This document shows, in pieces, positions 8,889-17,427 of a stretch of 64,000 nt of DNA. The notes below the pieces were generated by a model. That model had not been told where the DNA came from. It made no database searches and saw nothing but the letters and a program-made list of their open reading frames with translations. A program made the position numbers and the translations under genes. The DNA lies in the NCBI RefSeq assembly GCF_900109665.1, contig NZ_FOAO01000021.1, forward strand, positions 1 through 64,000. Reading direction: 5' to 3'. The stretch is from Blastococcus sp. DSM 46786 (lineage in GTDB: Bacteria; Actinomycetota; Actinomycetes; Mycobacteriales; Geodermatophilaceae). Each line of letters starts with the position of its first letter. Position 1 is the first letter of the stretch.

Positions 8889-9565
8889 CCCGGCCGGGGC
8901 GCGGTCACACCACGGAGGTGGTCTACCGCCTCTACGAGACCGTGGACGAGCTGACCACGGTCATCGAGAGCGCCCGCAGCGTGCCCATGTCCAGCTCCTG
9001 CATGGTGCCCCGCGACCACGTGCTCGACCTGCTCGACGACCTGCGGGAGTCGCTGCCCGAGGACGTGCAGGCCGCCGGCGCGATCGTCGAGCAGCGGACC
9101 GAGATCCTGCAGCAGGCGCAGGCCGAGGCGGAGCGCCTCACCGGGCGGACCCGCGCGGACAGCGAGCAGATCCTCGTCCAGGCGCGGCGCCAGCGCGACG
9201 AGATCGTCGGCACGGCCCGGCGGCAGCGCGACGAGCTGCTGGCCCAGGCCCAGGCCGACGCCGAGCAGATCCTGCTGGAGGCCGAGGCCGAGGCCCAGGC
9301 ACTGGTCGCCGAGGGTCAGCAGCACCGGGCCGCGCTCGTCGCCGAGGGCCAGGCCGAGCACGAGCGGCTGATCACCGAGACCGAGGTCTACCGCACCGCC
9401 GTCACCCGGGCCGACGAGCTCGGCGAGCAGTCGCACGCGGAGGCCGCGCAGATGCGGGCGGAGGTCGACGAGTACGTCGACTCCCGGCTCGCCGAGTTCG
9501 GGGCGACCCTGGAGCGCATGCTCCGCTCGGTGGACAAGGCCCGCAGCACCCTCCGGGAGCCCTGA
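8885..9565 (+). CDS. sepIVA: DivIVA-like coiled-coil protein, probable SepIVA
   Basis: The 226-residue product begins with a short DivIVA-type segment (VVYRLYETVDELTTVIESAR) and then forms a long charged coiled coil rich in A, E, Q and R (about residues 60-200). The N-terminal block and the position before the DUF177-rpmF-rnc genes match mycobacterial SepIVA (the Rv2927c family), a septum-associated protein needed for growth. GAGG lies five bases before the chosen GTG. A second in-frame GTG at 8918 begins closer to the mycobacterial start. Role in cell envelope growth or division is inferred from homology and synteny. Confidence 0.75.
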   Translation: MTRPGRGHTTEVVYRLYETVDELTTVIESARSVPMSSSCMVPRDHVLDLLDDLRESLPEDVQAAGAIVEQRTEILQQAQAEAERLTGRTRADSEQILVQARRQRDEIVGTARRQRDELLAQAQADAEQILLEAEAEAQALVAEGQQHRAALVAEGQAEHERLITETEVYRTAVTRADELGEQSHAEAAQMRAEVDEYVDSRLAEFGATLERMLRSVDKARSTLREP

Positions 9566-9601
9566 GACCTTCCGCACGGTGGGCGCCGCCAGGTGATCGG
9601 G

Positions 9602-9607
9602 TAGTCT
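9602..9607 (+). promoter_or_regulatory. Possible -10 element for the DUF177-rpmF-rnc operon
   Basis: TAGTCT (TANNNT pattern) lies in the 112-base gap between sepIVA and the DUF177 gene, about 70 bases before the ATG. No clear -35 is visible, so this is a weak call based on the hexamer and its position only. Confidence 0.35.
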
Positions 9608-9677
9608 CGACCACCGGCCCGACCGTCGGCTCCCGCCCGGTCGCCCATCCCTCCTGCACCCGACCGCGAGTACTGAC

Positions 9678-10304
9678 ATGCCTGCCGCTTCCCCGAACCG
9701 CCCAGGCGCCGCGTCCTCCGAGGACCGGCGCCCCTCGGCCAACCCCTGGAAGGTCGACCTGCGCGAGCTCGGCCGGCGCCCGGGGAGCCTGCACGAGCTG
9801 GACCGCACGGCACCGGCACCCGAGGGCTGGGGGCTGGAGCTGATCCGCGTCCCGGGCGGCGCCGAGGTCCACCTGCGGCTGCGGCTGGAGTCGGTCATGG
9901 AGGGCGTGCTGGTCTCCGGTGACCTGGAGGTCCCGGTCGTCGGCTCGTGCGCGCGCTGCCTCGAGCCGCTCGAGGACACCCTCACCCTGGACGTCCAGGA
10001 GCTGTACGCCTACGCGGGCAGCACCACCGAGGCCACCAGCGAGGAGGACGAGGTGCGCCGGGTCGAGGGCGACTTCCTCGACCTCGAGCCCCTGGCGCGG
10101 GACACCATCGTGCTGAGCCTCCCGCTCTCGCCGGTCTGCACCGAGGACTGCGGCGGCCTGTGCGTCGGCTGCGGCCAGCGCGTCGACGACCTGCCCGAGG
10201 ACCACACCCACGAGGTGACCGACCCCCGGTGGGCGGCCCTCGCGGAGCGATTCGCTTCCTCGCCGGGCACCCCCGGCGAATCCACCACCCCAGAGGAGAA
10301 CTGA
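9678..10304 (+). CDS. DUF177 (YceD-like) protein
   Basis: This 208-residue YceD-family protein is encoded directly before rpmF, the family's usual place. Related plant and bacterial proteins take part in 23S rRNA maturation. Visible features are the N-terminal [10 protein letters not shown] segment, a CARCLEP cysteine pair near residue 94, and a C-terminal cluster [14 protein letters not shown] that resembles a zinc site. The long N-terminal tail (about 20 residues) is low-complexity. The ATG start has no strong ribosome site. The gap to rpmF is one base, implying co-transcription. Confidence 0.85.
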   Translation: MPAASPNRPGAASSEDRRPSANPWKVDLRELGRRPGSLHELDRTAPAPEGWGLELIRVPGGAEVHLRLRLESVMEGVLVSGDLEVPVVGSCARCLEPLEDTLTLDVQELYAYAGSTTEATSEEDEVRRVEGDFLDLEPLARDTIVLSLPLSPVCTEDCGGLCVGCGQRVDDLPEDHTHEVTDPRWAALAERFASSPGTPGESTTPEEN

Positions 10305-10305
10305 C

Positions 10306-10485
10306 GTGGCCGTTCCGAAGCGGAAGATGTCGCGGGCCAACACCCGCATGCGCCGGTCGCAGTGGAAGGCCACCGCGCCGACCCTGTCGCCGTGCCCCAA
10401 CCGCGCCTGCGGAGAGCTCAAGCCCCCGCACCAGGCGTGCCCCACCTGCGGGCAGTACGACGGCCGCCAGGTCCTGTCGGTCTGA
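10306..10485 (+). CDS. rpmF: 50S ribosomal protein L32
   Basis: The 59-residue product [17 protein letters not shown]... is a clear L32, with the zinc-ribbon cysteines present as CPNRAC and CPTC. GAGGAG lies upstream of the GTG at 10306. The gene begins one base after the DUF177 stop and is followed 14 bases later by rnc. The DUF177-rpmF pair is conserved across bacteria. Confidence 0.95.
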   Translation: MAVPKRKMSRANTRMRRSQWKATAPTLSPCPNRACGELKPPHQACPTCGQYDGRQVLSV

Positions 10486-10499
10486 CCTGCCGCACTGCC

Positions 10500-11279
10500 A
10501 TGGGGACGACGGCCGCCGCTCCGCATCCTGACCGGGATGCCGTGGACGGTCGCGTCCCCGCGGCGCCTCCGGGTGGTGCCGAGCACGCCGAGCGGGCCGC
10601 CACCTGGCTGTTCGACGCGCTCGGCGTCGCGCTGCCCGGGGGCCTCCTGCCGCTGGCGCTGACCCACCGGTCCTTCGCCTACGAGAACGGCGGCCTGCCG
10701 ACCAACGAGCGCCTGGAGTTCCTCGGCGACTCGGTGCTCGGGCTCGTGGTCACCGACGAGCTCTACCGCAGCCAGCCGGCCCTCCCCGAGGGCCAGCTGG
10801 CCAAGCTGCGTGCCTCCGTGGTCAACATGACCTCGCTGGCCCGGGTCGCCCGGCGCCTCGGCGACGGCGGGCTCGGCCCGCACCTGCTGCTCGGCCGAGG
10901 CGAGGAGACCACCGGCGGCCGCGAGAAGGACTCGATCCTCGCCGACGCGCTCGAGGCCCTCATCGGTGCGCTGCACCTGGGCTGCGGGCTGGACACCGCC
11001 GCCGCGATCGTCCACCGGCTGTTCGACCCGCTGCTGGTCGAGGCGGCCACCCGGGGCGCCGGCCTGGACTGGAAGACCAGCCTGCAGGAACTCGGTGCGG
11101 CCCAGGGTCTCGGCGCGCCCATCTACCAGGTGGACGACGAGGGGCCCGACCACGCCAAGACCTTCCGCGCCGACGTGCTGCTCGCCGGGGTCGTCCGCGG
11201 CACCGGCACCGGCCGCACCAAGAAGGCCGCCGAGCAGGAGGCCGCCGAGGCCGCCTGGCGCTCGCTGTCGGAGGAGTAG
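10500..11279 (+). CDS. rnc: Ribonuclease III
   Basis: RNase III cleaves double-stranded RNA, including the rRNA precursor. The catalytic domain contains the signature [14 protein letters not shown] and the second acidic site as [10 protein letters not shown] double-stranded RNA-binding domain follows (DWKTSLQEL...[14 protein letters not shown]). From ATG 10500 the protein has 259 residues; about 30 N-terminal residues before the catalytic domain are low-complexity, so a later start is possible. It stands in the normal rpmF-rnc-mutM order. Confidence 0.95.
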   Translation: MGTTAAAPHPDRDAVDGRVPAAPPGGAEHAERAATWLFDALGVALPGGLLPLALTHRSFAYENGGLPTNERLEFLGDSVLGLVVTDELYRSQPALPEGQLAKLRASVVNMTSLARVARRLGDGGLGPHLLLGRGEETTGGREKDSILADALEALIGALHLGCGLDTAAAIVHRLFDPLLVEAATRGAGLDWKTSLQELGAAQGLGAPIYQVDDEGPDHAKTFRADVLLAGVVRGTGTGRTKKAAEQEAAEAAWRSLSEE

Positions 11280-11283
11280 AGCC

Positions 11284-12186
11284 GTGCCCGAGCTGCCCGA
11301 GGTCGAGGTGGTGCGCCGGGGGCTGGAGCAGTGGGTGGCCGGCCGCACCGTCGCCGCCGTCGAGGTGCACCACCCGCGGGCCGTGCGCCGCCACCTCGAG
11401 GGCGCCGACCACTTCGTCCAGGCGGTCACCGGCCGCACCTTCACCGCCGCCCACCGGCGCGGGAAGTACCTGTGGCTGCCGTTGGCCGAGCCCGACGGGT
11501 CGCCGTCGGGGCGGGCGCTGGTCGGGCACCTGGGCATGAGCGGTCAGCTGCTCGTCGAGAAGCCGTCGGCGCCCGACGAGACCCACCTGCGGGCCCGCTT
11601 CACCTTCACCGACCGCGGCCGCGAACTGCGTTTCGTCGACCAGCGCACCTTCGGCGGCCTGGCGGTGGAGGAGTGCGCCGGGGGTGGTGGGGTGGGCGGA
11701 TCGTCGGACGACCAGGTCCCGGGACGGCTCGCGCACATCGCCATCGACCCGCTGGACGAGGGCTTCGACGTCGACGCGTTCACCGCGGCGCTGCGCCGGC
11801 GCCGTACCGAGGTCAAGCGCGCGCTGCTGGACCAGACGCTCATCGGCGGGGTGGGCAACATCTACGCCGACGAGGCGCTGTGGCGGGCGCGCCTGCACGG
11901 CGCCCGCCCCACCGACCGGCTCACCCGGGCGCAGGTGGCCGACCTGCTCGACGGCGTCCGCGACGTGCTGGGCGAGGCCCTCGCGCAGGGCGGCACCTCG
12001 TTCGACTCGCTGTACGTCGACGTGAACGGGCAGAGCGGCTACTTCTCCCGCTTCCTCGCCGTCTACGGGCAGGAGGACCGGCCCTGCCCTCGCTGCGGGA
12101 CGCCGATCCGCCGGGAGTCGTTCATGAACCGCTCGAGCTACAGCTGCCCCACCTGCCAGCCCCGGCCGAGAGCACGCCGGGCGTGA
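11284..12186 (+). CDS. mutM: Formamidopyrimidine-DNA glycosylase
   Basis: MutM (Fpg) excises 8-oxoguanine and ring-opened purines and has AP-lyase activity. The 300-residue protein has the catalytic N-terminus VPELPEVE (Pro after the initiator, Glu next), the conserved [20 protein letters not shown] segment and a C-terminal zinc finger of CPRC and CPTC. An extra glycine-rich loop ([14 protein letters not shown]) falls near residue 140. It starts four bases after rnc; its stop overlaps acyP. Confidence 0.95.
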   Translation: MPELPEVEVVRRGLEQWVAGRTVAAVEVHHPRAVRRHLEGADHFVQAVTGRTFTAAHRRGKYLWLPLAEPDGSPSGRALVGHLGMSGQLLVEKPSAPDETHLRARFTFTDRGRELRFVDQRTFGGLAVEECAGGGGVGGSSDDQVPGRLAHIAIDPLDEGFDVDAFTAALRRRRTEVKRALLDQTLIGGVGNIYADEALWRARLHGARPTDRLTRAQVADLLDGVRDVLGEALAQGGTSFDSLYVDVNGQSGYFSRFLAVYGQEDRPCPRCGTPIRRESFMNRSSYSCPTCQPRPRARRA

Positions 12187-12452
12187 CCGTCCGGGTCGAG
12201 GTGCTGGTCTCCGGCCGCGTCCAGGGCGTCGGTTACCGGTACTTCGTGCGCGGCCTGGCCCGCGAGGCCGGCCTGGCCGGGGTCGCCCGCAACCTCCCCG
12301 ACGGGCGGGTGGAGGTGGTCGCCGAAGGGCCGGAGCAGGCCGTGCGCGACCTCGTCGCCGCCCTCGACGGCCCGGATGCCCCGGGGCGGGTGACCGACGT
12401 CGACGTCCGGAGCGGGCCGGTGCAGGGGATGCAGGGCTTCACCACGGCGTGA
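12183..12452 (+). CDS. acyP: Acylphosphatase
   Basis: The 89-residue protein is a full-length acylphosphatase, which hydrolyses acyl phosphates. It has the P-loop-like motif [12 protein letters not shown], containing the catalytic Arg, and the conserved [13 protein letters not shown] with the catalytic Asn. The GTG start lies inside the mutM stop (GTGA). The mutM-acyP-smc order is typical of Actinobacteria (compare Rv2924c-Rv2922c). Confidence 0.93.
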   Translation: MTVRVEVLVSGRVQGVGYRYFVRGLAREAGLAGVARNLPDGRVEVVAEGPEQAVRDLVAALDGPDAPGRVTDVDVRSGPVQGMQGFTTA

Positions 12453-12601
12453 CGAAGACGACATCCCCCCGACACGGGAGGCCTGCCCCGCCGCCGTTGA
12501 CCTGCGTGTCGGGGGCTGTCACCCTGGGAACATCCAGCCCGCGCCGACCGTCCGCCGGGGCGCCGGGCACACCCTCTAGCTCTCGAAAGGCCGTCACAGC
12601 C

Positions 12602-12793
12602 ATGGCCAAGGCCCTGTTCGGTTCGGTCGTCACCCCCGTGGAACTCCGGGTAGCCGAGGAGAACGCCGCCCTGCGGGCCCGGGTGCAGCGGCTGGAGCAC
12701 GAGCTCGCCGAGCTGCGTGCCCAGCGCGACGCCGCCATCGCCCACGAGCTGCTCTCGCTGGCGGGCGACACCGCCGAGCCCGCGCTCGCCTGA
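12602..12793 (+). CDS. Small coiled-coil protein of unknown function
   Basis: The reading frame from ATG 12602 gives 63 residues, with GAAAGG as a possible ribosome site about 12 bases upstream. Residues 15-45 form a short heptad-like helix (VAEENAALRARVQRLEHELA). There is no membrane segment or known catalytic motif. I do not recognise the family. An upstream in-frame start at 12449 exists, but it overlaps acyP and its extra residues look non-coding. Confidence 0.6.
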   Translation: MAKALFGSVVTPVELRVAEENAALRARVQRLEHELAELRAQRDAAIAHELLSLAGDTAEPALA

Positions 12794-12963
12794 GGTCCTC
12801 CCCGCCTCGCGGCAGGGAGGCGTCGAGCAGGCCGACGGTGGGCACGTGTGTGCAGTTCCAGCGCCGGGAACTGTGCATCCGCGCCCATCGTCGGGCGCCG
12901 GGCTCCTCGCGTCACAGGCGCACCACCGGCCCCGCAGCCCACCTACAGCCCGGGATTCCGGGC

Positions 12964-12969
12964 TAAGGT
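12964..12969 (+). promoter_or_regulatory. Probable -10 element of smc
   Basis: TAAGGT fits TANNNT and ends nine bases before the smc GTG. With no ribosome-binding site in between, transcription would begin a few bases from the start codon (leaderless or nearly so). The rest of the 185-base gap upstream holds only an imperfect inverted repeat (CAGTTCC...GGAACTG, 12853-12873). Confidence 0.5.
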
Positions 12970-12978
12970 GCTGATCCC

Positions 12979-15900
12979 GTGCACCTCTCCAGCCTGACGC
13001 TCAAGGGCTTCAAGTCCTTCGCGTCCGCCACCACGCTCCGGCTGGAGCCCGGCATCACCGCCGTCGTCGGCCCCAACGGCTCGGGCAAGTCCAACGTCGT
13101 CGACGCCATCTCGTGGGTCCTCGGCGAGCAGGGTGCCAAGAGCCTGCGCGGCGGCAAGATGGAGGACGTCATCTTCGCCGGCACCGCCGGCCGCCCGGCG
13201 CTGGGCCGGGCCGAGGTGACGCTGACGATCGACAACACCGACGGCGCGCTGCCGATCGCATACACCGAGGTGTCGATCACCCGCCGCATGTACCGCTCCG
13301 GTGAGAGCGAGTACGAGATCAACGGCGACAAGGTGCGGCTGCTCGACGTCCAGGAGCTGCTCAGCGACTCCGGCATCGGCCGCGAGATGCACGTCATCGT
13401 CGGCCAGGGGCAGCTCGACGCGGTGCTCTCCGGCCGGCCCGAGGACCGCCGCGCCTTCATCGAGGAGGCCGCCGGCGTCCTCAAGCACCGCAAGCGCAAG
13501 GAGAAGGCGCTGCGGAAGCTCGACGGGATGCAGGCCAACCTCGACCGGCTGGCCGACCTCACCGCCGAGTTGCGCCGCCAGCTCAAGCCGCTGGGCCGGC
13601 AGGCCGAGGTCGCCCGCCGCGCGGCCGGCGTGCAGGCCGACCTCCGCGACGCCCGCCTCCGGCTGCTCGCCGACGACCTGGTGCAGCTGCGCGACGCCCT
13701 CGACCGGGACGTCGCCGACGAGACCGCGGCCCGGCAGCGGCGCGCGGTGGTCGAGCGCGAGCTCTCCCTCGTCGCCCGGCGGGAGGGCGAGCTGGAGAGC
13801 GGGCTGGCCGCGAGCGCGCCGCGCCTGCAGGTGGCCTCGGACACCTGGTACCGGCTCTCCGCGCTGGGCGAGCGGTTCCGCAGCGTGGCGCAGCTGGCCG
13901 CCGAGCGGCACCGGCACCTCTCCGCCGCGGCCCCCTCCGCCGCCACCGGTCGCGACCCCGACCAGCTGGACGCCGAGGCCGACCGGGTCGCCGCCACCGA
14001 GGCGGAGCTCGCCGACGGGCTGGCAGCCGAGCGGGAGCGCCTCGCCACCGTCGTGGCCGGCCGGGCGGAGCTGGAGACGGCGCTGGCCGCCGCCGAGAAG
14101 GCCTGGGTCGCCGCCGCCCGCGCGCTCGCCGACCGCCGCGAGGGGCTGGCCCGGCTCTCCGGCCAGGTCGCCGCGGCGCGGTCCCGGGTGCACGCCGGCG
14201 AGGCGGAGATCGAGCGGCTCGGCGTCGCCGCCGCCGAGGCGTCCGACCGCGCCGAGACCGCTGCCGAGCGGCTGGCCGACCGGCGGGGGCAGGTCGCCGA
14301 CCAGGAGGACACCGACCTCGCCCTGGTCGCCGCGCACGAGGACGCCGTCGCCGCGCACACCGCCGCCGCCCGGCGGGTGACCGAGCTGGCCGAGGCCGAG
14401 CGGGCCGCCGAGCGCGACCGCGCGTCCTGGCAGGCCCGCCGCGACGCGCTGGCCCTCGGGCTCACCCCCGCCGACGGCGCGGCCGCGGTGCTCGGCGCCG
14501 GCCTCGCGGGCGTGCTCGGGCCGGTGACCGAGCAGCTCGCCGTCGCCCCCGGTGACGAGGTCGCCGTCGCGGCTGCGCTGGGCGGCATGGCCGAGGCCGT
14601 CGTCGTCGCCGGTGTCGCCGAGGCCGCCGCCGCGCTGCAGCACCTCACCCGCACCGACGGCGGGCGCGCCGGCCTGCTGGTGACCGGGGGCCTGCCGCCG
14701 GTCCCGCGGGACGGCTGGCCGGAGCTGCCGGACGGCGCGCGGTGGGCGCTGGACGCCGTGCGGGCCCCCGATGCGCTGCACCCGGCGCTGGCCCGGGCGC
14801 TGGAGCGGGTGGCGCTGGTGCCCGACCTGGACGCTGCCGTCGCGCTGGTGCGCACCCACCCCCGGCTGCGGGCGGTCACCGCCGCCGGCGACCTCCTCGG
14901 CGCCGACTGGGCGCTGGGCGGCCAGACCGATGCGCCCTCCAATCTCGAGCTGCGGGCCCGCGTGGACGAGGCCGGGACCGAGCTCGCGGCCGCGACGGCC
15001 CGTGCGGCCGAGCTCGCCGACGAGCTGGCCGCCGCGCGGCAGGACGCCCAGGCGCGGTCGGCCGCCGTCGACGAGGCGCTGGCCACGCGCCAGGCCGCCG
15101 ACCGGACCCGCTCCGCCGAGGCCGCGGCGCTGGCCGAGCTCGGTGCCGCGGCGCGCTCGGCCGCCTCGGAGGCCGAGCGCTCGCTGGCCGCCCGCGTGCG
15201 GGCGGAGCAGGCGCTGGAGCAGGCGCAGGGCTCGCTGACCCGGCTCGAGCAGCAGCTCGCCGAGGCCGAGGCCGCGCCGGTCGAGGAGGAGCCGCCGACC
15301 GAGGAGCGCGACCGGCTGCGCGCCGAGGTGGCCGCCGCCCGGCAGGCCGAGACGGAGGCGCGCCTCGCCGTCCGCACCGCCGAGGAGCGGGCGCGCGCCC
15401 TGCAGGGGCGGGCGGAGTCGCTGCGCCGGCAGGCCCGGCAGGAGCGGGCGGCGCGCGAGCGGGCCGCGGCGGCCCGGATCGCGCGCGAGCGCGGTGCCGC
15501 GGTGGCCGACCGGGTGCGGCGGGACGCCGGGGTGGCGACCGCCGCCCTCGAACGGTCGCTGGTGCGTGCGGCCGCGGAGCGGGACGCGCTGGCGTCCTCG
15601 CGCAGCGGTGCCGAGGCCGAGCTGCTGGAGGTGCGCAGCCGGGTGCGCGCGGCGACCGCGGAGCTCGACCGGCTCACCGACGAGGTGCACCGCGACGAGG
15701 TGGCGCGCACCGAGCAGCGCTACCGCATCGAGTCGCTGGAGACCCGGGCGGCCGAGGAGTTCGGCGTCGACCTGCCCACGCTGATCGGCGAGTACGGGCC
15801 CGCCGCCGCCGTGCCCCCCTCGCCGCAGCAGGTCGCCGAGGCCGAGGCGGCGGGGGAGCCGGCGCCCGACCCGGTGCCCTACGACCGCGCGGTCCAGGAG

Positions 15901-16545
15901 CGGCGGGTGGCCCGCGCCGAGCGCGACCTCGCCACGCTCGGCAAGGTCAACCCGCTGGCGCTGGAGGAGTTCGCGGCGCTGGAGGAGCGGCACACCTTCC
16001 TCGCCACCCAGCTGGAGGACCTCAAGACCACGCGGAAGGACCTGCTGACCGTCGTCCGCGAGGTCGACGGCCGCATCCACGACGTCTTCGCCGCGGCGTT
16101 CGCCGACGTGGCGCGGGAGTTCGAGCAGGTCTTCGCCACCCTCTTCCCGGGCGGCTCGGGACGGCTGGTGCTCACCGACCCGGAGAACATGCTGACCACC
16201 GGCGTCGAGGTGGAGGCGCGGCCACCGGGCAAGAAGGTCAAGCGGCTCTCGCTGCTCTCGGGCGGAGAGCGGTCGCTGACGGCGGTCGCGATGCTGGTGG
16301 CGATCTTCCGCGCCCGGCCCTCGCCCTTCTACGTGCTCGACGAGGTGGAGGCGGCGCTGGACGACGTCAACCTCGGCCGGCTGCTGGTGCTGGTGGAGCA
16401 GCTGCGGTCGACGTCGCAGCTGATCATCATCACGCACCAGAAGCGGACGATGGAGATCGCCGACGCCCTCTACGGGGTGAGCATGCGCGGCGACGGCATC
16501 ACCGGCGTGATCAGCCAGCGCCTGCGCGAGCTCGAGACGGCCTGA
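12979..16545 (+). CDS. smc: Chromosome segregation ATPase SMC
   Basis: The 1,188-residue protein forms the core of the bacterial condensin that compacts and segregates DNA, with ScpA and ScpB encoded elsewhere. Walker A GPNGSGKS is at residues 31-38. A first coiled coil follows, then the hinge around residues 490-650 (LGAGLAGVLGPVTEQ...DGGRAGLLVTGG) and a second coiled coil. The C-terminal head has the ABC signature LLSGGERSL and Walker B FYVLDEVEAALDD. It ends just before a strong hairpin, so it is probably the last gene of its unit. Confidence 0.97.
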   Translation: MHLSSLTLKGFKSFASATTLRLEPGITAVVGPNGSGKSNVVDAISWVLGEQGAKSLRGGKMEDVIFAGTAGRPALGRAEVTLTIDNTDGALPIAYTEVSITRRMYRSGESEYEINGDKVRLLDVQELLSDSGIGREMHVIVGQGQLDAVLSGRPEDRRAFIEEAAGVLKHRKRKEKALRKLDGMQANLDRLADLTAELRRQLKPLGRQAEVARRAAGVQADLRDARLRLLADDLVQLRDALDRDVADETAARQRRAVVERELSLVARREGELESGLAASAPRLQVASDTWYRLSALGERFRSVAQLAAERHRHLSAAAPSAATGRDPDQLDAEADRVAATEAELADGLAAERERLATVVAGRAELETALAAAEKAWVAAARALADRREGLARLSGQVAAARSRVHAGEAEIERLGVAAAEASDRAETAAERLADRRGQVADQEDTDLALVAAHEDAVAAHTAAARRVTELAEAERAAERDRASWQARRDALALGLTPADGAAAVLGAGLAGVLGPVTEQLAVAPGDEVAVAAALGGMAEAVVVAGVAEAAAALQHLTRTDGGRAGLLVTGGLPPVPRDGWPELPDGARWALDAVRAPDALHPALARALERVALVPDLDAAVALVRTHPRLRAVTAAGDLLGADWALGGQTDAPSNLELRARVDEAGTELAAATARAAELADELAAARQDAQARSAAVDEALATRQAADRTRSAEAAALAELGAAARSAASEAERSLAARVRAEQALEQAQGSLTRLEQQLAEAEAAPVEEEPPTEERDRLRAEVAAARQAETEARLAVRTAEERARALQGRAESLRRQARQERAARERAAAARIARERGAAVADRVRRDAGVATAALERSLVRAAAERDALASSRSGAEAELLEVRSRVRAATAELDRLTDEVHRDEVARTEQRYRIESLETRAAEEFGVDLPTLIGEYGPAAAVPPSPQQVAEAEAAGEPAPDPVPYDRAVQERRVARAERDLATLGKVNPLALEEFAALEERHTFLATQLEDLKTTRKDLLTVVREVDGRIHDVFAAAFADVAREFEQVFATLFPGGSGRLVLTDPENMLTTGVEVEARPPGKKVKRLSLLSGGERSLTAVAMLVAIFRARPSPFYVLDEVEAALDDVNLGRLLVLVEQLRSTSQLIIITHQKRTMEIADALYGVSMRGDGITGVISQRLRELETA

Positions 16546-16560
16546 CCCGCACCCCTCGGG

Positions 16561-16620
16561 GGCATAGGAAGCTTTACCTGCGCTTTCGCGCCCGGAAGCG
16601 CAGGTAAAGCTTCCTATGCC
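16561..16620. terminator. Perfect 25-bp-arm hairpin, bidirectional terminator
   Basis: Bases 16561-16585 are the exact reverse complement of 16596-16620, with a 10-base loop between. The stem is richer in A and T than its surroundings. CTCGGG at 16555-16560 and CCCGAG at 16628-16633 can extend the pairing after an internal loop. The element fills the gap between the smc stop (16545) and the stop of the convergent phosphatase-family gene, so termination for both directions is the simplest role. Confidence 0.85.
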
Positions 16621-17415
16621 TCAGACCCCCGAGCGGACCTCGAGGTCGACGACGACCGGCAGGTGGTCCGAGGCGCCGCCGCCGTCCAGCACGCGGGCCC
16701 CGGCGACGGCGACCCCCGGCGAGACCCACACCTGGTCGATGCGCCGGTGCGGCGACCGCGCCGGGTGGGTGTGCCCGGCGTCGGACTGCCAGAGCCGCCA
16801 GCCCGCCTGGTCGTCGCGGGCCCGGGCCAGCCGCCAGGCGTCGGTGAACCGCTGCCGCAGCGCGTCCAGCTCCGGGGCATCGGGGGCGGTGTTGAAGTCG
16901 CCGACCAGCACGCCGGTCTCCATCGACTCGGTGTGCAGCGCGGCCAGCGCCGCCACCTGCGCCCCGCGCTCCTCGGCCGAGCGCGTGGTCAGGTGCGTCG
17001 CGGTGACCCACAGCGCGCCGCCGTCCAGCTCCACCATCGTCCGCAGGGCGCTGCGCGGCTCACCGCCCCCGGGGAGCCGGTGGACGTCGCTGATCAGGAT
17101 GGGGAGCCGCGAGAGCAGCGCGTTGCCGTACTGCCGGCGCCCCCCCGGCCGCTGCTCGTCGATCGCCGGGCCCCAGGCCAGCTGCATGTCCAGCGCCCGC
17201 GACAGCAGCAGCGCCTGGTCGACGTCCTCGCTGCGCGGCCCGTAGTGCCTATCCACCTCCTGCAGGCAGATGACGTCGGCGTCCACCGAGGCCAGCAGCG
17301 TGGCCAGCCGGGGCAGGTCGTGGCGCGCGTCGGCGCCCACGCCGTGGTGGGTGTTGAAGGTGACCAGGCGGACCGGGATCGGCGGCTGGTCGGGACCGGG
17401 GGCCGGCTTCGTCAC
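16621..17415 (-). CDS. Endonuclease/exonuclease/phosphatase-family hydrolase
   Basis: This 264-residue protein has the fold of DNase I, exonuclease III and inositol phosphatases. The metal and catalytic motifs are all present: VTFNTHHG near the start, ICLQEVD, TATHL, VLVGDFNTAP and SDHLPVVV. The substrate cannot be assigned; members cleave DNA, sphingolipids or phosphoinositides. There is no signal peptide. The gene follows the PhoD-like gene by 12 bases on the same strand, suggesting a shared phosphate-ester role, and it ends at the hairpin shared with smc. Confidence 0.85.
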   Translation of the reverse strand: MTKPAPGPDQPPIPVRLVTFNTHHGVGADARHDLPRLATLLASVDADVICLQEVDRHYGPRSEDVDQALLLSRALDMQLAWGPAIDEQRPGGRRQYGNALLSRLPILISDVHRLPGGGEPRSALRTMVELDGGALWVTATHLTTRSAEERGAQVAALAALHTESMETGVLVGDFNTAPDAPELDALRQRFTDAWRLARARDDQAGWRLWQSDAGHTHPARSPHRRIDQVWVSPGVAVAGARVLDGGGASDHLPVVVDLEVRSGV

Positions 17416-17427
17416 CCCGCCACCCTC

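Noticed and set aside
12943-16437. A 1,164-residue minus-strand frame opposite smc
   Set aside because: The plus strand has all SMC motifs. The antisense frame is low-complexity and has no support.
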